Program-made: the position numbers and the translations under genes
The notes under the pieces: generated by a model
Database searches by the model: none
What the model was told of the DNA's origin: nothing
Seen by the model: the letters and a program-made list of their open reading frames with translations, nothing else
Assembly (NCBI RefSeq): GCF_016745255.1
Contig: NZ_JADOEQ010000002.1
Span: forward strand, 393,506-457,505
Direction of reading: 5' to 3'
DNA from: Enterococcus sp. BWR-S5
GTDB taxonomy: Bacteria; Bacillota; Bacilli; Lactobacillales; Enterococcaceae
Length of the DNA: 64,000 nucleotides
Part shown: positions 45,871-54,417 of the stretch, piece after piece
Numbering within the stretch: the first letter of the stretch is position 1
Layout of the letters: each line of letters starts with the position of its first letter

Positions 45871-46959
45871 TTAGTTTTTATAAAGACCGCCTCGGAACGC
45901 TTCTTCCAAGTAATCATAGTTACTTGAGTAAGAGCTCTTTGTTTGAATTTCCCATTTATCGTCTTTTTTCTTTAATACCAGTTTGAATGCATCGCTATAA
46001 CTTTCTGCTTCAACCGGGAACGCCGTTTTGAACAATTCAGGAAGCTTCGCCACTACAGCTTTGTCTGCGCCTTCCCAACGTGCATCATAATCTTGCTCTG
46101 TGTTCGTATCTACGTAATCCTCTTGGATACGTTCAATTTCATCTTCCATTTCATCAAAGGATAAAACATTTGCCTTAATGGCAAGCTCAGCTGAGTCTGG
46201 GAAATAGGACATGATTTCGTAAGTAATCTCCGCTACCTCTCCGTTTGCCTGCTTAAATGCTTTCCCAAGTGAACTAGCTTCCTCATCGGTTACTTTGTAG
46301 TAGTAGAAAGCATTTTTGATGCCTTTAGCAAAGTTTGAATCAAATGTGCTGATCTGAGCATCACGATCGTTGCTAACTAATGTATTATAGTCTTCATTTG
46401 TTGTTGCAAGGAATACTTCATCAATGAAGGCTGTGGCTGCATCTACTGCATCCTCACTATTATCCTCATAATCACCTGTATTTACATCTAAAATGACAGG
46501 ATCAAGCTCTTTATCCAGTTCGTAAATCATTGGTTCATAATGTAGTTGATACGCTTCATCTTTGCCCACTTCAAAAATAATGTAGCCGGTTTTGCTTTTA
46601 CCAGCTGAAATTTTTTCGTAAGAAAGTGTTTTGATTCCTGTATCACTCATATAGAAATCTTCTAAAGAAATCTTGTTGTCTTCCTCATCATAAAGCATAA
46701 AATCGTCTGAAGCCAAATCAATACTTTTGTCTGATTCATTTTTGATTTTAACTTTCAATGCCAGGAATCCGTCCCCTTCTGCAGCTTCTGCTTCACTGGC
46801 TTGAGGAATAATGTATTCCCCTTCCTCAATTGTGATAGAAGCAACATCCGACTTCCCGCCGTTTTCTTTTTCTGTTTTGCCTGCATCACCTGAAGTATTA
46901 CACGCTGCAAGCAAAAATACTGCTGATAATGAAATAAATGATAACCCTAATTTTCTCAT
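45871..46959 (-). CDS. Lipoprotein with DUF4352- and DUF5105-like domains
   Basis: A 362-residue exported lipoprotein. The lipobox LLAAC ends the signal at about residue 20. Residues about 40-145 form an immunoglobulin-like DUF4352-type domain (FLALKVKIKNESDKSIDL, GYIIFEVGKDEAYQLHY). Residues about 165-360 resemble DUF5105 (AATAFIDEVFLATTNEDYNTL). AGAGGAGAA precedes the ATG. It lies next to dmkA and the rest of the electron-transfer genes, on the same strand but downstream of dmkA's own terminator region, so co-function is possible but unproven. Confidence 0.78.
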   Translation of the reverse strand: MRKLGLSFISLSAVFLLAACNTSGDAGKTEKENGGKSDVASITIEEGEYIIPQASEAEAAEGDGFLALKVKIKNESDKSIDLASDDFMLYDEEDNKISLEDFYMSDTGIKTLSYEKISAGKSKTGYIIFEVGKDEAYQLHYEPMIYELDKELDPVILDVNTGDYEDNSEDAVDAATAFIDEVFLATTNEDYNTLVSNDRDAQISTFDSNFAKGIKNAFYYYKVTDEEASSLGKAFKQANGEVAEITYEIMSYFPDSAELAIKANVLSFDEMEDEIERIQEDYVDTNTEQDYDARWEGADKAVVAKLPELFKTAFPVEAESYSDAFKLVLKKKDDKWEIQTKSSYSSNYDYLEEAFRGGLYKN

Positions 46960-47099
46960 TTTTTTCGTTCTCCTCTTTCTTTTTCGTTTTTAACTACCAG
47001 AAATACTATATCAAAAATCCTTGCCACTAGCAATCTAAGTCAGATAATTCACACCCCAAGAAAGAAACAAAAAAAGCCAGCTACTCCCCTTCAAACAAA

Positions 47100-47135
47100 G
47101 AATCCTCCGGCTGCCAGCTTGCAGTCAGAGGATTC
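47100..47135 (-). terminator. Terminator of the dmkA-fmnB transcript
   Basis: On the minus strand GAATCCTC..CTGC pairs with GCAG..GAGGATTC (one mismatch, one G-U), followed by a T-rich tail. Confidence 0.65.
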
Positions 47136-47169
47136 GTATTTACTTATTTTACTCCCAGAACTTTTCCAG

Positions 47170-48126
47170 CTATGAGAACTTCTTCAAAATAATCATACCC
47201 AACAAACCAATAACATAGCTGCCATTAAACAGAATCAAGTTACTGATGGAAAAACGGAAGCTTTTTGGCTGCGGAAGCTCCTTTTTAAACTGCTGCAAAT
47301 TCTTACGAATCTTTGGAAAAGAGAAAAGCACCAATAAAATTGGCCAGTCATACACGCCAAAAACCATCCCAAATAGAATAATCCCATAGCAAAACAACTG
47401 CATCAGCTGAAACAACAACACACCTTTTTTCCGTCCAATATAATAGACAAGCGTATACCGATGGTTCTCTATGTCCGTATCCAAATCTCGCAGGTTATTC
47501 GCCAGCATGATGTTCGCTATTGTCAGCACAAGTGGCAGGGCCGCCCAAACAACCGCCAGCGTTTGCCAGATATTTCCTGTTAAAGCAAACGTTCCTTTTA
47601 TAAAAGAAAGGTCCAAATAGAAAGGCGGATTTTCTCCTACATTCAGATAGACTGTCATTGCAAAAATCCCCAGTCCCATTGTTACACCGCTGAACACTTC
47701 CCCCAGCGGCATCCTAGAAAGCGGAATCGGTCCAAATGTGTAGAAAATCCCAATCAAACAACAAAGTCCGCCCATGAGCAGCAGCAGCCAACCCGTTTGA
47801 ATCGTCAAAATCACGCCAATGACCGCTGTAAAGCCAATCATGACAAAAATCATGTTTCTTACCAAGACTGGTGACACACCGGAAACGCCAATAATATTCT
47901 CCTGATATTTATAAGCTTCAGATTTTGCCTTATGAAAATCCATATAGTTATTAATTGCTGTTGTCGCCATATCAAAGACCACCATCCCTACAAAAAACAG
48001 GACTGTATGTGCCCATGAGACCTGATTAAAATAGGCGATTGAAAACAACACACCCACCAAAAAGGGAAACAGACTGGCCAGCTTCGTCCGTATTTCCACT
48101 ATTTCTAAAAACACCTTTATTGACAT
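47170..48126 (-). CDS. dmkA: DmkA: demethylmenaquinone prenyltransferase (UbiA family)
   Basis: A 318-residue membrane prenyltransferase with about eight to nine helices. The two Asp-rich Mg2+/diphosphate motifs are NNYMDFHKA (Asn59..Asp63) and NNLRDLDTD. It is a MenA-like enzyme that attaches a polyprenyl chain to 1,4-dihydroxy-2-naphthoate. In Listeria the DmkA paralogue makes the separate quinone pool used for extracellular electron transfer. AAGGAG precedes the ATG. It sits 12 bp behind fmnB, within the locus that also has ndh2, pplA, eetA, eetB and dmkB, so the same role is inferred here. Confidence 0.92.
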   Translation of the reverse strand: MSIKVFLEIVEIRTKLASLFPFLVGVLFSIAYFNQVSWAHTVLFFVGMVVFDMATTAINNYMDFHKAKSEAYKYQENIIGVSGVSPVLVRNMIFVMIGFTAVIGVILTIQTGWLLLLMGGLCCLIGIFYTFGPIPLSRMPLGEVFSGVTMGLGIFAMTVYLNVGENPPFYLDLSFIKGTFALTGNIWQTLAVVWAALPLVLTIANIMLANNLRDLDTDIENHRYTLVYYIGRKKGVLLFQLMQLFCYGIILFGMVFGVYDWPILLVLFSFPKIRKNLQQFKKELPQPKSFRFSISNLILFNGSYVIGLLGMIILKKFS

Positions 48127-48138
48127 GCATTCTGCTCC

Positions 48139-49218
48139 TTACTTCAGCTCTGAACGATCGCCCATCGTGTAGCCGGAATCCTCGCCTAAAGCGAATGTAC
48201 TTTCTATGTCTTTACTGACATAGACCTTATCTTCCTTCGTTACAAAAATTGCATCTACATCTTCCAGACCTTCTACATATTCCAGTCCCTTTTTTACACC
48301 CATAGAAAATACAGCCGTAGATAAGCCATCACCATCAATCGACTTATTTGTGATAATTGTCACACCGGCAATATCATTATCAAAAGGATAGCCCGTTTTC
48401 GGATCAAACAAATGATGATATGTCTCTCCATCAACTTTCAAATATCTTTCATAAATACCTGAAGTCACCAATGTTTTATCTCGCTCTTTCATGGTACCGA
48501 TTACTGTGTTTCTTGCTTTATTCGGGTCTTGAATACCAACATTCCAGTCTTCATCCTCACCTCTTGGACTATGCCCCAGAACATACACGTTTCCACCCAA
48601 ATCGATAATACTTGTGGTTACGCCGTTATCCTTCAATACCTTGACTACTTCATCAGTGATATAGCCCTTCGCAATTGCGCCTAAATCCAGCTCCATCCCT
48701 TTTTCTTCAAGATACGCTGTTTTTTCCTTGTCATCCAAGACAACCTTATGATAATCCACCAGTTTCAATGCTTGATCGATTTCTTCCTGCGATGGCTTCC
48801 GAGCATCATCAAAACCGATATGCCATAGCTGAGTGATTGGACCAATCGCCATATCAAAACCGCCGCTGGAGTCTTCACTATACTCATAAGCACGCTTCAA
48901 TAGTGTATATACATCGTCAGAAACTTTGACCGGTTCTATTCCGGCTTTTTCGTTAATGGCATCAATCTCAGAGCCAGACTCGTTGACTGTGATTTTATCA
49001 CCCAACTCTTTAATTCGATCAAAGGCCTGGTCAAGAACAGCCTCTTTCCCATCATCGTAAATTCGTATCTGTACATATGTCCCCAGCAGCAGTTCTTGCT
49101 TTGAATAAGGGTCCTTATTGATTTTTGTTTCTTCTTTCTGACCGCCTGAACAGCCGACAATCATAACTACTACTACAAACAGCAGACTGATTCCTACCCA
49201 TAATCGTCGATTTCTCAT
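48139..49218 (-). CDS. fmnB: FmnB: ApbE-type FMN transferase lipoprotein
   Basis: A 359-residue lipoprotein with the lipobox IVGC (Cys23). It belongs to the ApbE family, which transfers FMN from FAD to a threonine of target proteins. Family features are LGTYVQIRIYD, SGGFDMAIGPITQLW, ELDLGAIAKGYITDEV, IDLGGNVYVLG and the metal-binding stretch DGDGLSTAVFSMG. In the Listeria system FmnB flavinylates PplA outside the cell; pplA is the next gene upstream. A GAGGATG ribosome binding site is 13 nt from the ATG. dmkA follows 12 bp downstream in the same transcript. Confidence 0.93.
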   Translation of the reverse strand: MRNRRLWVGISLLFVVVVMIVGCSGGQKEETKINKDPYSKQELLLGTYVQIRIYDDGKEAVLDQAFDRIKELGDKITVNESGSEIDAINEKAGIEPVKVSDDVYTLLKRAYEYSEDSSGGFDMAIGPITQLWHIGFDDARKPSQEEIDQALKLVDYHKVVLDDKEKTAYLEEKGMELDLGAIAKGYITDEVVKVLKDNGVTTSIIDLGGNVYVLGHSPRGEDEDWNVGIQDPNKARNTVIGTMKERDKTLVTSGIYERYLKVDGETYHHLFDPKTGYPFDNDIAGVTIITNKSIDGDGLSTAVFSMGVKKGLEYVEGLEDVDAIFVTKEDKVYVSKDIESTFALGEDSGYTMGDRSELK

Positions 49219-49532
49219 TGTTATGCCACATCCTCATCAATATATCTATATGTATTCTATAAAATAATTCTGAAACACGCACGGTATTTTCTTTTACTAT
49301 CAGTAATGATACTCCTATTTTAGCGAATTCATCAATTTTGTAAATATATTTCTTTCATTTAACAAAACACTTTCAAGTATAATGCAGAATTGGAGATTTC
49401 ACTAGCAAAACCTCTTTCTGCAATGCGTAAAATTATGTAGTTTACCTTTTCCTTCTATACTTTATAAAAATGATGTCCTCACAATTTCTCAACAACAAGT
49501 ACCACTACCCCTCTACTGCCTATTAAACGGCA
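49219..49532. other. Non-coding interval, fmnB upstream region
   Basis: About 310 AT-rich bases that must hold the fmnB-dmkA promoter on the minus strand. I see no gene or repeat in it. Confidence 0.5.
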
Positions 49533-49570
49533 GAAAAAACAGGACAATCCTCCTAGCGAAAGTTGCCCTG
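49533..49570 (-). terminator. Terminator of pplA
   Basis: On the minus strand CAGGGCAA pairs with TTGTCCTG (one G-U), followed by TTTTTT. It separates pplA from fmnB. Confidence 0.75.
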
Positions 49571-49707
49571 TCCTCTCCTTTTGCAAGAACGGTATTTCAA
49601 AGAATAACTAACGGTATAATGGATGGTCTCTGTGAATCAGCTGATTGGCAAAGACCATCGATATCTTGATATTTTGGGGATCAAGACAAGTGCTTCATTA
49701 TAACCTC

Positions 49708-50643
49708 TTATTTTTTCATTACAATGTTATCAACGACGATTTCAGTTGTATCGCCTTTTTCTGCAGCGTTAATTAATTGCTCAGCGTAGATAACGAATGA
49801 ATGGAAGCTGTGTGTCGCTCCGGTTACAACGTCCATTCCAGCAGGAGAGCCGTCTTCTTCGCCCATTGCTTTTACAAACTCTTCATTGAATGTAGGGATG
49901 AATTCAGATGGATCAGTACCAGCTTTTTCCTTCATCATTTCGTTGTATTCTGTGTCATCTTGTTTTGATTTTCCTTCATCGTTCACATTGTCGTAGTTAG
50001 ACTCTGTTACTTTTCCGTCTTTAACAACCATTGTGAATTCAGTATGGTAACCATTTGAATTATTTTTCTCTTTCAATGTATAAGAACCGTCTTTCAGTTC
50101 TGCGCCATTGTCGATTTCGATTGTATCTGTATTTCCAGCTTGAGCCGCTTGGATTAATTGTTGTGCATAGTTTTGGAATGATTCAAATGAATGTGTCGCA
50201 CCAGATACTACATCGATATCAGAAGGAGATTGTTTTGCAACAAGCTCTTCGTTGAATTTAGGAATAAATTCTTCTGGGCTCACGCCAGCTTTATCCTTCA
50301 TGTTTTTGTTGTAGTCTGTGTTATCAACTTTTGATTCGCCGGCTTCATTGATGTTGTCGTATTTTGATTCTACGATTTTGCCGTCTTTTACAGTGATTTC
50401 GAATGATACACGGTAATCATTTGAATAGTTCTTTTCTTCTAGTTTGTAAGTGCCGTCTTGTAAATCCGCACCTGCTTCTTTTACAGCTTCTGTTGAAGAT
50501 TCTTCCGTTACTGAAGATGAAGCTGCTGTTGATGATGCACTTGAAGATTCAGCTGTGTCCTTGTTGTCTGATCCACACGCAGCCAATACTACTGTTGTCA
50601 ATGCGATTGCCGCAAAGCTCTTGATAAATTTGTTCGCTTTCAT
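49708..50643 (-). CDS. pplA: PplA: flavinylated electron-transfer lipoprotein
   Basis: A 311-residue lipoprotein. The lipobox LAAC ends the signal at Cys23, followed by a Ser/Thr/Glu-rich linker. Two FMN-binding domains follow in tandem; each has KDGKIVESKYDN-like or KDGKVTESNYDN sequence and ends in an ApbE flavinylation motif, DVVSGATHS and DVVTGATHS, where the threonine takes the FMN. PplA passes electrons to extracellular acceptors such as ferric iron. AAAGGTGG precedes the start; an earlier frame start has no such site. It is divergent from ndh2. In Listeria and enterococci the cleaved signal peptide of such lipoproteins yields a peptide pheromone (here residues 15-22, LTTVVLAA). Confidence 0.94.
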   Translation of the reverse strand: MKANKFIKSFAAIALTTVVLAACGSDNKDTAESSSASSTAASSSVTEESSTEAVKEAGADLQDGTYKLEEKNYSNDYRVSFEITVKDGKIVESKYDNINEAGESKVDNTDYNKNMKDKAGVSPEEFIPKFNEELVAKQSPSDIDVVSGATHSFESFQNYAQQLIQAAQAGNTDTIEIDNGAELKDGSYTLKEKNNSNGYHTEFTMVVKDGKVTESNYDNVNDEGKSKQDDTEYNEMMKEKAGTDPSEFIPTFNEEFVKAMGEEDGSPAGMDVVTGATHSFHSFVIYAEQLINAAEKGDTTEIVVDNIVMKK

Positions 50644-50802
50644 TTTTTTCCACCTTTTCCTTTGTAATAATACATTTCCCCATATGAACTTTGTTAGTAA
50701 ATGCACACAAGGACCATCATCAAATCAATAGTCAAACTATCGCCTTTTGTTAATCTTTGTGAGATGAAATAGCTAACAATACTCATATAGTCACAAATTT
50801 TT

Positions 50803-50819
50803 TCACAAAAACTTTGTGA
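50803..50819. promoter_or_regulatory. Inverted repeat between pplA and ndh2
   Basis: TCACAAA-AAC-TTTGTGA, a perfect 7-bp inverted repeat, with a further TCACAAA at 50791. It lies in the divergent control region. It could be an operator for a redox or catabolite regulator. The half-site orientation is opposite to that of known Rex and CRP sites. Confidence 0.4.
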
Positions 50820-50946
50820 TTCAATTAACATTCTAACGATTTATCTCTTTCTGTCAACTGCACATTAGAATAATTCGTAAAACTTATCACATTTTCATAT
50901 GATTCTAATCTGAAATCGTTTATTTGCTTTATTATAGGAATTGTTA

Positions 50947-50976
50947 TTAGACAAAAGCCTAAACTCACTATATAAT
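50947..50976 (+). promoter_or_regulatory. ndh2 promoter
   Basis: TTAGAC (50947-50952), 18-bp spacer, perfect TATAAT (50971-50976), 60 bp before the ndh2 start. Confidence 0.6.
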
Positions 50977-51035
50977 GAATTCGATTGCGAAATTATGATC
51001 AATTATACTTTTATTTTTTAAGGAGCGGATTACCA

Positions 51036-52964
51036 ATGACAAAGCAAAAAATTGTCGTTGTAGGTGCAGGGTATGCTGGCGTATCAGCAACCAAATTTCT
51101 AGCTAAAAAGCTGAAAAAAGACGACGTAGAGATCACTTTGATTGATCGTCACTCTTACCACACTATGATGACGGAGCTGCACGAAGTGGCTGGGGGCCGC
51201 GTAGAACCAAGCGCAATTCAATACGATTTGCAACGACTGTTCTCACGCAAAAAGAATGTTAAGCTTGTCACAGATACTGTAACTGGCATCGATAAAGACA
51301 AAAAAGTCGTTAAAACAAAACTGGGTTCTTATGAATTCGACCAACTGATTATCGGTATGGGTGGCGAACCGAATGATTTCGGTACACCAGGCGTGAAAGA
51401 AAACGGCTTTACTTTATGGTCATTTGAAGACTCAGTGAGAATTCGTGAACATATCGAAAAAACTGTAGAAAAAGCAGCGATTGAACCTGATGCGGAAGTT
51501 CGCAAAGCAATGCTGACATTTGTTGTCTGCGGCTCTGGATTTACAGGAATTGAAATGATCGGTGAGCTGATTGACTGGAAAGATCGATTAGCAAAAGAAA
51601 CAAAAATCGATCCAAACGAAATCACATTGATGGTTGTTGAAGCAATGCCGACAATCCTGAACATGCTGACACGCAATGATGCGGCGAAAGCAGAACGCTA
51701 CATGGAGAAAAAACAAGTAACACTAATGAAAAACTCTCCAATCGTTGAAGTGGCTGCCGACCATATCAAATTGAAGGATGGTACAGAAGTACCTACTCAT
51801 ACACTTATCTGGACAGCCGGCGTTAAAGCAACTTCTGATGCTGCTGATTTTGGTCTGGAAGCGGCTCGCGGCAATCGTTTAATCGCCAATGAGTTCATGC
51901 AGGCTAAAGGCTATGAAGACAAAAACATCTACATCATCGGTGACCTTGTTTATTACGAGGAGTTCCCGGATACACCAACACCGCAAATCGTCCAGGCTGC
52001 TGAGCAAACCGGACATACTGCAGCGGCAAACATTGTTGCAGATATTAAAGGTGGAGAAAAACACAAGTTCAAAGGAAACTATCAAGGCTTCATGGTTTCC
52101 ATCGGTGCCAAATGGGGCGTTGCGAACTTATTCGATAAAATCCATCTAAGCGGATTTTTAGCGATTATCATGAAACATATCGTCAACCTGAAATATTTCT
52201 TCGATATCCGTTCAGGCTACTATATGTTCCAATACATGATGCATGAATTTTTCCATATTAAAGACGACCGAAACGTAGCAAGAGGACATTCTTCTCGTTA
52301 CGGTAACATTCTATGGAGTGTTCCTTTACGTGTCTTCTATGGATTGATGTGGTTTGTAGAAGCGGCGAAGAAAGTCGTTGGTAACGGTGAATACCTGAAA
52401 CCAGGTACTTGGTTTGGTGAAGGATCATGGTTCTCTGACACAGTAGTCTTCCCATTCCCATGGCTGCAAGAACAAGTAACAACCGGGGCTTCCGCCGCAG
52501 CAGATACAACAACTGCCGCAAGTGGAGCCACAGATGCTGCAGCAGAAACTGCTACTCAAGCAGCTCACTTCGGTTTGAACTATGCTTATGGTGAAGAACC
52601 GATGCTAGTATTCGATCATATGCCGAAATGGTTTGAAAGTGTAATGAAATTCATGATGCCAAATCAGGAAGTTGCTTTATTCTTCCAGAAATTCATGACA
52701 ATTGTTGAAATTCTGATTGCCTTGGCTCTGATTGCAGGATTGTTCACTTGGTTATGTAGTGCAGCAACCATTGGATTAGTCGCTGCCTTCAGCCTATCCG
52801 GTATGTTCTACTGGGTAAATATATGGTTCGTCTTTGTTGCCTTTGCTTTAATGAACGGCTCAGGTCGTGCATTAGGACTGGACCGCTGGGTTATCCCTTG
52901 GCTTCAACGTACCGTTGGAAAATGGTGGTATGGCACACCAAAATCCAGATACGGAACCAAATAA
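51036..52964 (+). CDS. ndh2: Ndh2: type II NADH dehydrogenase with membrane extension
   Basis: A 642-residue flavoprotein. Residues 1-400 are the NDH-2 core with two dinucleotide folds: VVVGAGYAGVSA near residue 6 for FAD and FVVCGSGFTGIEMIGE for NADH, then IYIIGDL. Unlike ordinary NDH-2 (about 400-450 residues), it carries a C-terminal membrane domain of about 200 residues with three to four helices, as in the Listeria extracellular electron transfer enzyme. An Ala/Thr-rich low-complexity linker (around SAAADTTTAASGATDAAAET) joins the parts. AAGGAG precedes ATG 51036. It feeds electrons from NADH to the demethylmenaquinone pool. Confidence 0.95.
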   Translation: MTKQKIVVVGAGYAGVSATKFLAKKLKKDDVEITLIDRHSYHTMMTELHEVAGGRVEPSAIQYDLQRLFSRKKNVKLVTDTVTGIDKDKKVVKTKLGSYEFDQLIIGMGGEPNDFGTPGVKENGFTLWSFEDSVRIREHIEKTVEKAAIEPDAEVRKAMLTFVVCGSGFTGIEMIGELIDWKDRLAKETKIDPNEITLMVVEAMPTILNMLTRNDAAKAERYMEKKQVTLMKNSPIVEVAADHIKLKDGTEVPTHTLIWTAGVKATSDAADFGLEAARGNRLIANEFMQAKGYEDKNIYIIGDLVYYEEFPDTPTPQIVQAAEQTGHTAAANIVADIKGGEKHKFKGNYQGFMVSIGAKWGVANLFDKIHLSGFLAIIMKHIVNLKYFFDIRSGYYMFQYMMHEFFHIKDDRNVARGHSSRYGNILWSVPLRVFYGLMWFVEAAKKVVGNGEYLKPGTWFGEGSWFSDTVVFPFPWLQEQVTTGASAAADTTTAASGATDAAAETATQAAHFGLNYAYGEEPMLVFDHMPKWFESVMKFMMPNQEVALFFQKFMTIVEILIALALIAGLFTWLCSAATIGLVAAFSLSGMFYWVNIWFVFVAFALMNGSGRALGLDRWVIPWLQRTVGKWWYGTPKSRYGTK

Positions 52965-52989
52965 CATTACCACATAATTAGTAACAGAA

Positions 52990-53104
52990 AGAGGTCGGGA
53001 CAGACGTACACAGCTCCGGAAAATAAGAAGAGATTTCCGAAAATTTTTCCTTAATTTTTGCGAAACTTCGGCTTATCTCTGCGAGACGTACTTCTGTCCC
53101 GCCG
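52990..53104. repeat. Intergenic GGGACAGA-type inverted repeat
   Basis: GTCGGGACAGACGTAC at the left pairs with GACGTACTTCTGTCCCG at the right, about 115 bp in all, between ndh2 and eetA. It is similar in its ends to the repeats at 17100 and 24000. Confidence 0.7.
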
Positions 53105-53125
53105 TTTGTTTAAAGAAAGAAAAGA

Positions 53126-53230
53126 TTCACGAACTTGAACAGCTCCTGAACAATAAGACAAAACTGGCACATGGTGTTCTTTACCATGAGACATGTTTTG
53201 ACTTATTGTTGAGAGGAGCTAGTTCGTGAA
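53126..53230. repeat. Long palindromic repeat, same family as rpoB-rpoC units
   Basis: A near-continuous 105-bp inverted repeat from TTCACGAACT to AGTTCGTGAA with centre ATGGT-GTTCTT-TACCAT. It shares the centre, the GTTTTGACTTAT arm and the following GCTAGACAAG with the 120-bp units at 36719-36958. Confidence 0.8.
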
Positions 53231-53412
53231 GCTAGACAAGAAGAAAAGCGGAATAAGCTTGAACATTTTTCCAGGAGCAAAAGGTGTTAACTGATTGTCT
53301 GACGTTCAGCATGACTTTATCAAGTGTAAATAACAGAAACAAACAATGTTTTTTACGCTGATTTTTTCTTTGAATGTGTTAAAATTAGGAACTACAAAGG
53401 AGAGGAAAGAAC

Positions 53413-53823
53413 ATGAAGGATTTCATCAAGAAAAGCTATTTGCGCCCTTGGGATATCATCATCATTTTGGTATTGGTTGTCAGTTCTTTTCTGCCCCTTG
53501 TTGTTTCTAGTATGCAAAACACAGATACTATAACAAAACAGGCTGTTCTAAAGGTAGATGGAAAGGTAATCAAGACCTTTGAATTAAAAGAAGGAGCACC
53601 TGCCTATACATACAAATATGAAGACCCCGACGGCGACTATAACCTGATTGAGGTAGACGGTGATCGGATTCGAATCAAAGAGGCGAATTGTACAGACCTT
53701 GCCTGCGTCCGACGCGGGTGGATTTCAAAATCCGGTGAAACACCCATCGCCTGTTTGCCGCACAACTTATTTATTACGGTCGAAGCTTCCGACGGAAATG
53801 AGGATGGCAGTCTGATTTACTGA
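53413..53823 (+). CDS. eetA: EetA: NusG-domain II-like membrane-anchored protein
   Basis: A 136-residue protein with one N-terminal membrane helix (about 13-33) and an extracytoplasmic NusG_II-type beta domain. CTDLACVRRGWISKSGETPIACLPH, with two conserved cysteines in a Cx4C pattern and a third before LPHN, is the family signature. In Listeria EetA, together with EetB, links the quinone pool to PplA. AAAGGAGAGG precedes the ATG. Its stop codon overlaps the eetB start (TGATG), so the two are translationally coupled. Confidence 0.92.
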   Translation: MKDFIKKSYLRPWDIIIILVLVVSSFLPLVVSSMQNTDTITKQAVLKVDGKVIKTFELKEGAPAYTYKYEDPDGDYNLIEVDGDRIRIKEANCTDLACVRRGWISKSGETPIACLPHNLFITVEASDGNEDGSLIY

Positions 53824-54395
53824 TGCTGCCTATACCAATCATGACAAAACTACAAAAAAACATCTATATATCCATGCTTGTCGCTCAAGGAGTCGTCATT
53901 TCACTCATTGAAAACATGATTCCTTATCCGTTTGCTTTTGCTCCGGGAGCTAAGCTGGGATTGGCAAACTTGATAACAATCATCGCCATTTTTACGATGA
54001 AAAAAAGAGAAACAGTCTTTCTTATTTCTATGAGGCTAGTCTTAGCCACGTTGCTTGGCGGTACAATTTCAACATTCTTCTACAGCGCAAGCGGAGCATT
54101 TCTTAGCTTTTTTGGGATGCTGCTAATCAAACAGCTGGGGCCAAAACGGGTCAGCATTATCGGTATCAGTGCCGTTGGCGGCTTTCTCCACAATGTTGGA
54201 CAGCTGTTGACAACCTCGTTTTTTGCTCAATCATGGGCGCCGATGCTCTATCTGCCAATTTTGTCTTTTCTAGGCTTGCTATCAGGAATCGCCATTGGTA
54301 TTGCCGCAAACTACCTATTGAAGCACGTACAGACGCTGAAAAAGTTTCAACTGGATTACGAACAAACAACCAAACAAAAACGGGAAATTTTTTAA
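53823..54395 (+). CDS. eetB: EetB: membrane protein (Gx transporter family)
   Basis: A 190-residue membrane protein with five to six helices, of the Gx/heptaprenyl-diphosphate-synthase component I family. Recognisable stretches are LIENMIPYPFAFAPGAKLGLANL, GTISTFFYSASGAFLSF and GGFLHNVGQL. It is thought to work with EetA in moving electrons across the membrane. The ATG at 53823 overlaps the eetA stop; an ATG six codons later is possible. dmkB follows after 22 nt. Confidence 0.9.
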   Translation: MLPIPIMTKLQKNIYISMLVAQGVVISLIENMIPYPFAFAPGAKLGLANLITIIAIFTMKKRETVFLISMRLVLATLLGGTISTFFYSASGAFLSFFGMLLIKQLGPKRVSIIGISAVGGFLHNVGQLLTTSFFAQSWAPMLYLPILSFLGLLSGIAIGIAANYLLKHVQTLKKFQLDYEQTTKQKREIF

Positions 54396-54417
54396 TAAGA
54401 ACTGAAGGAGCTATCCT

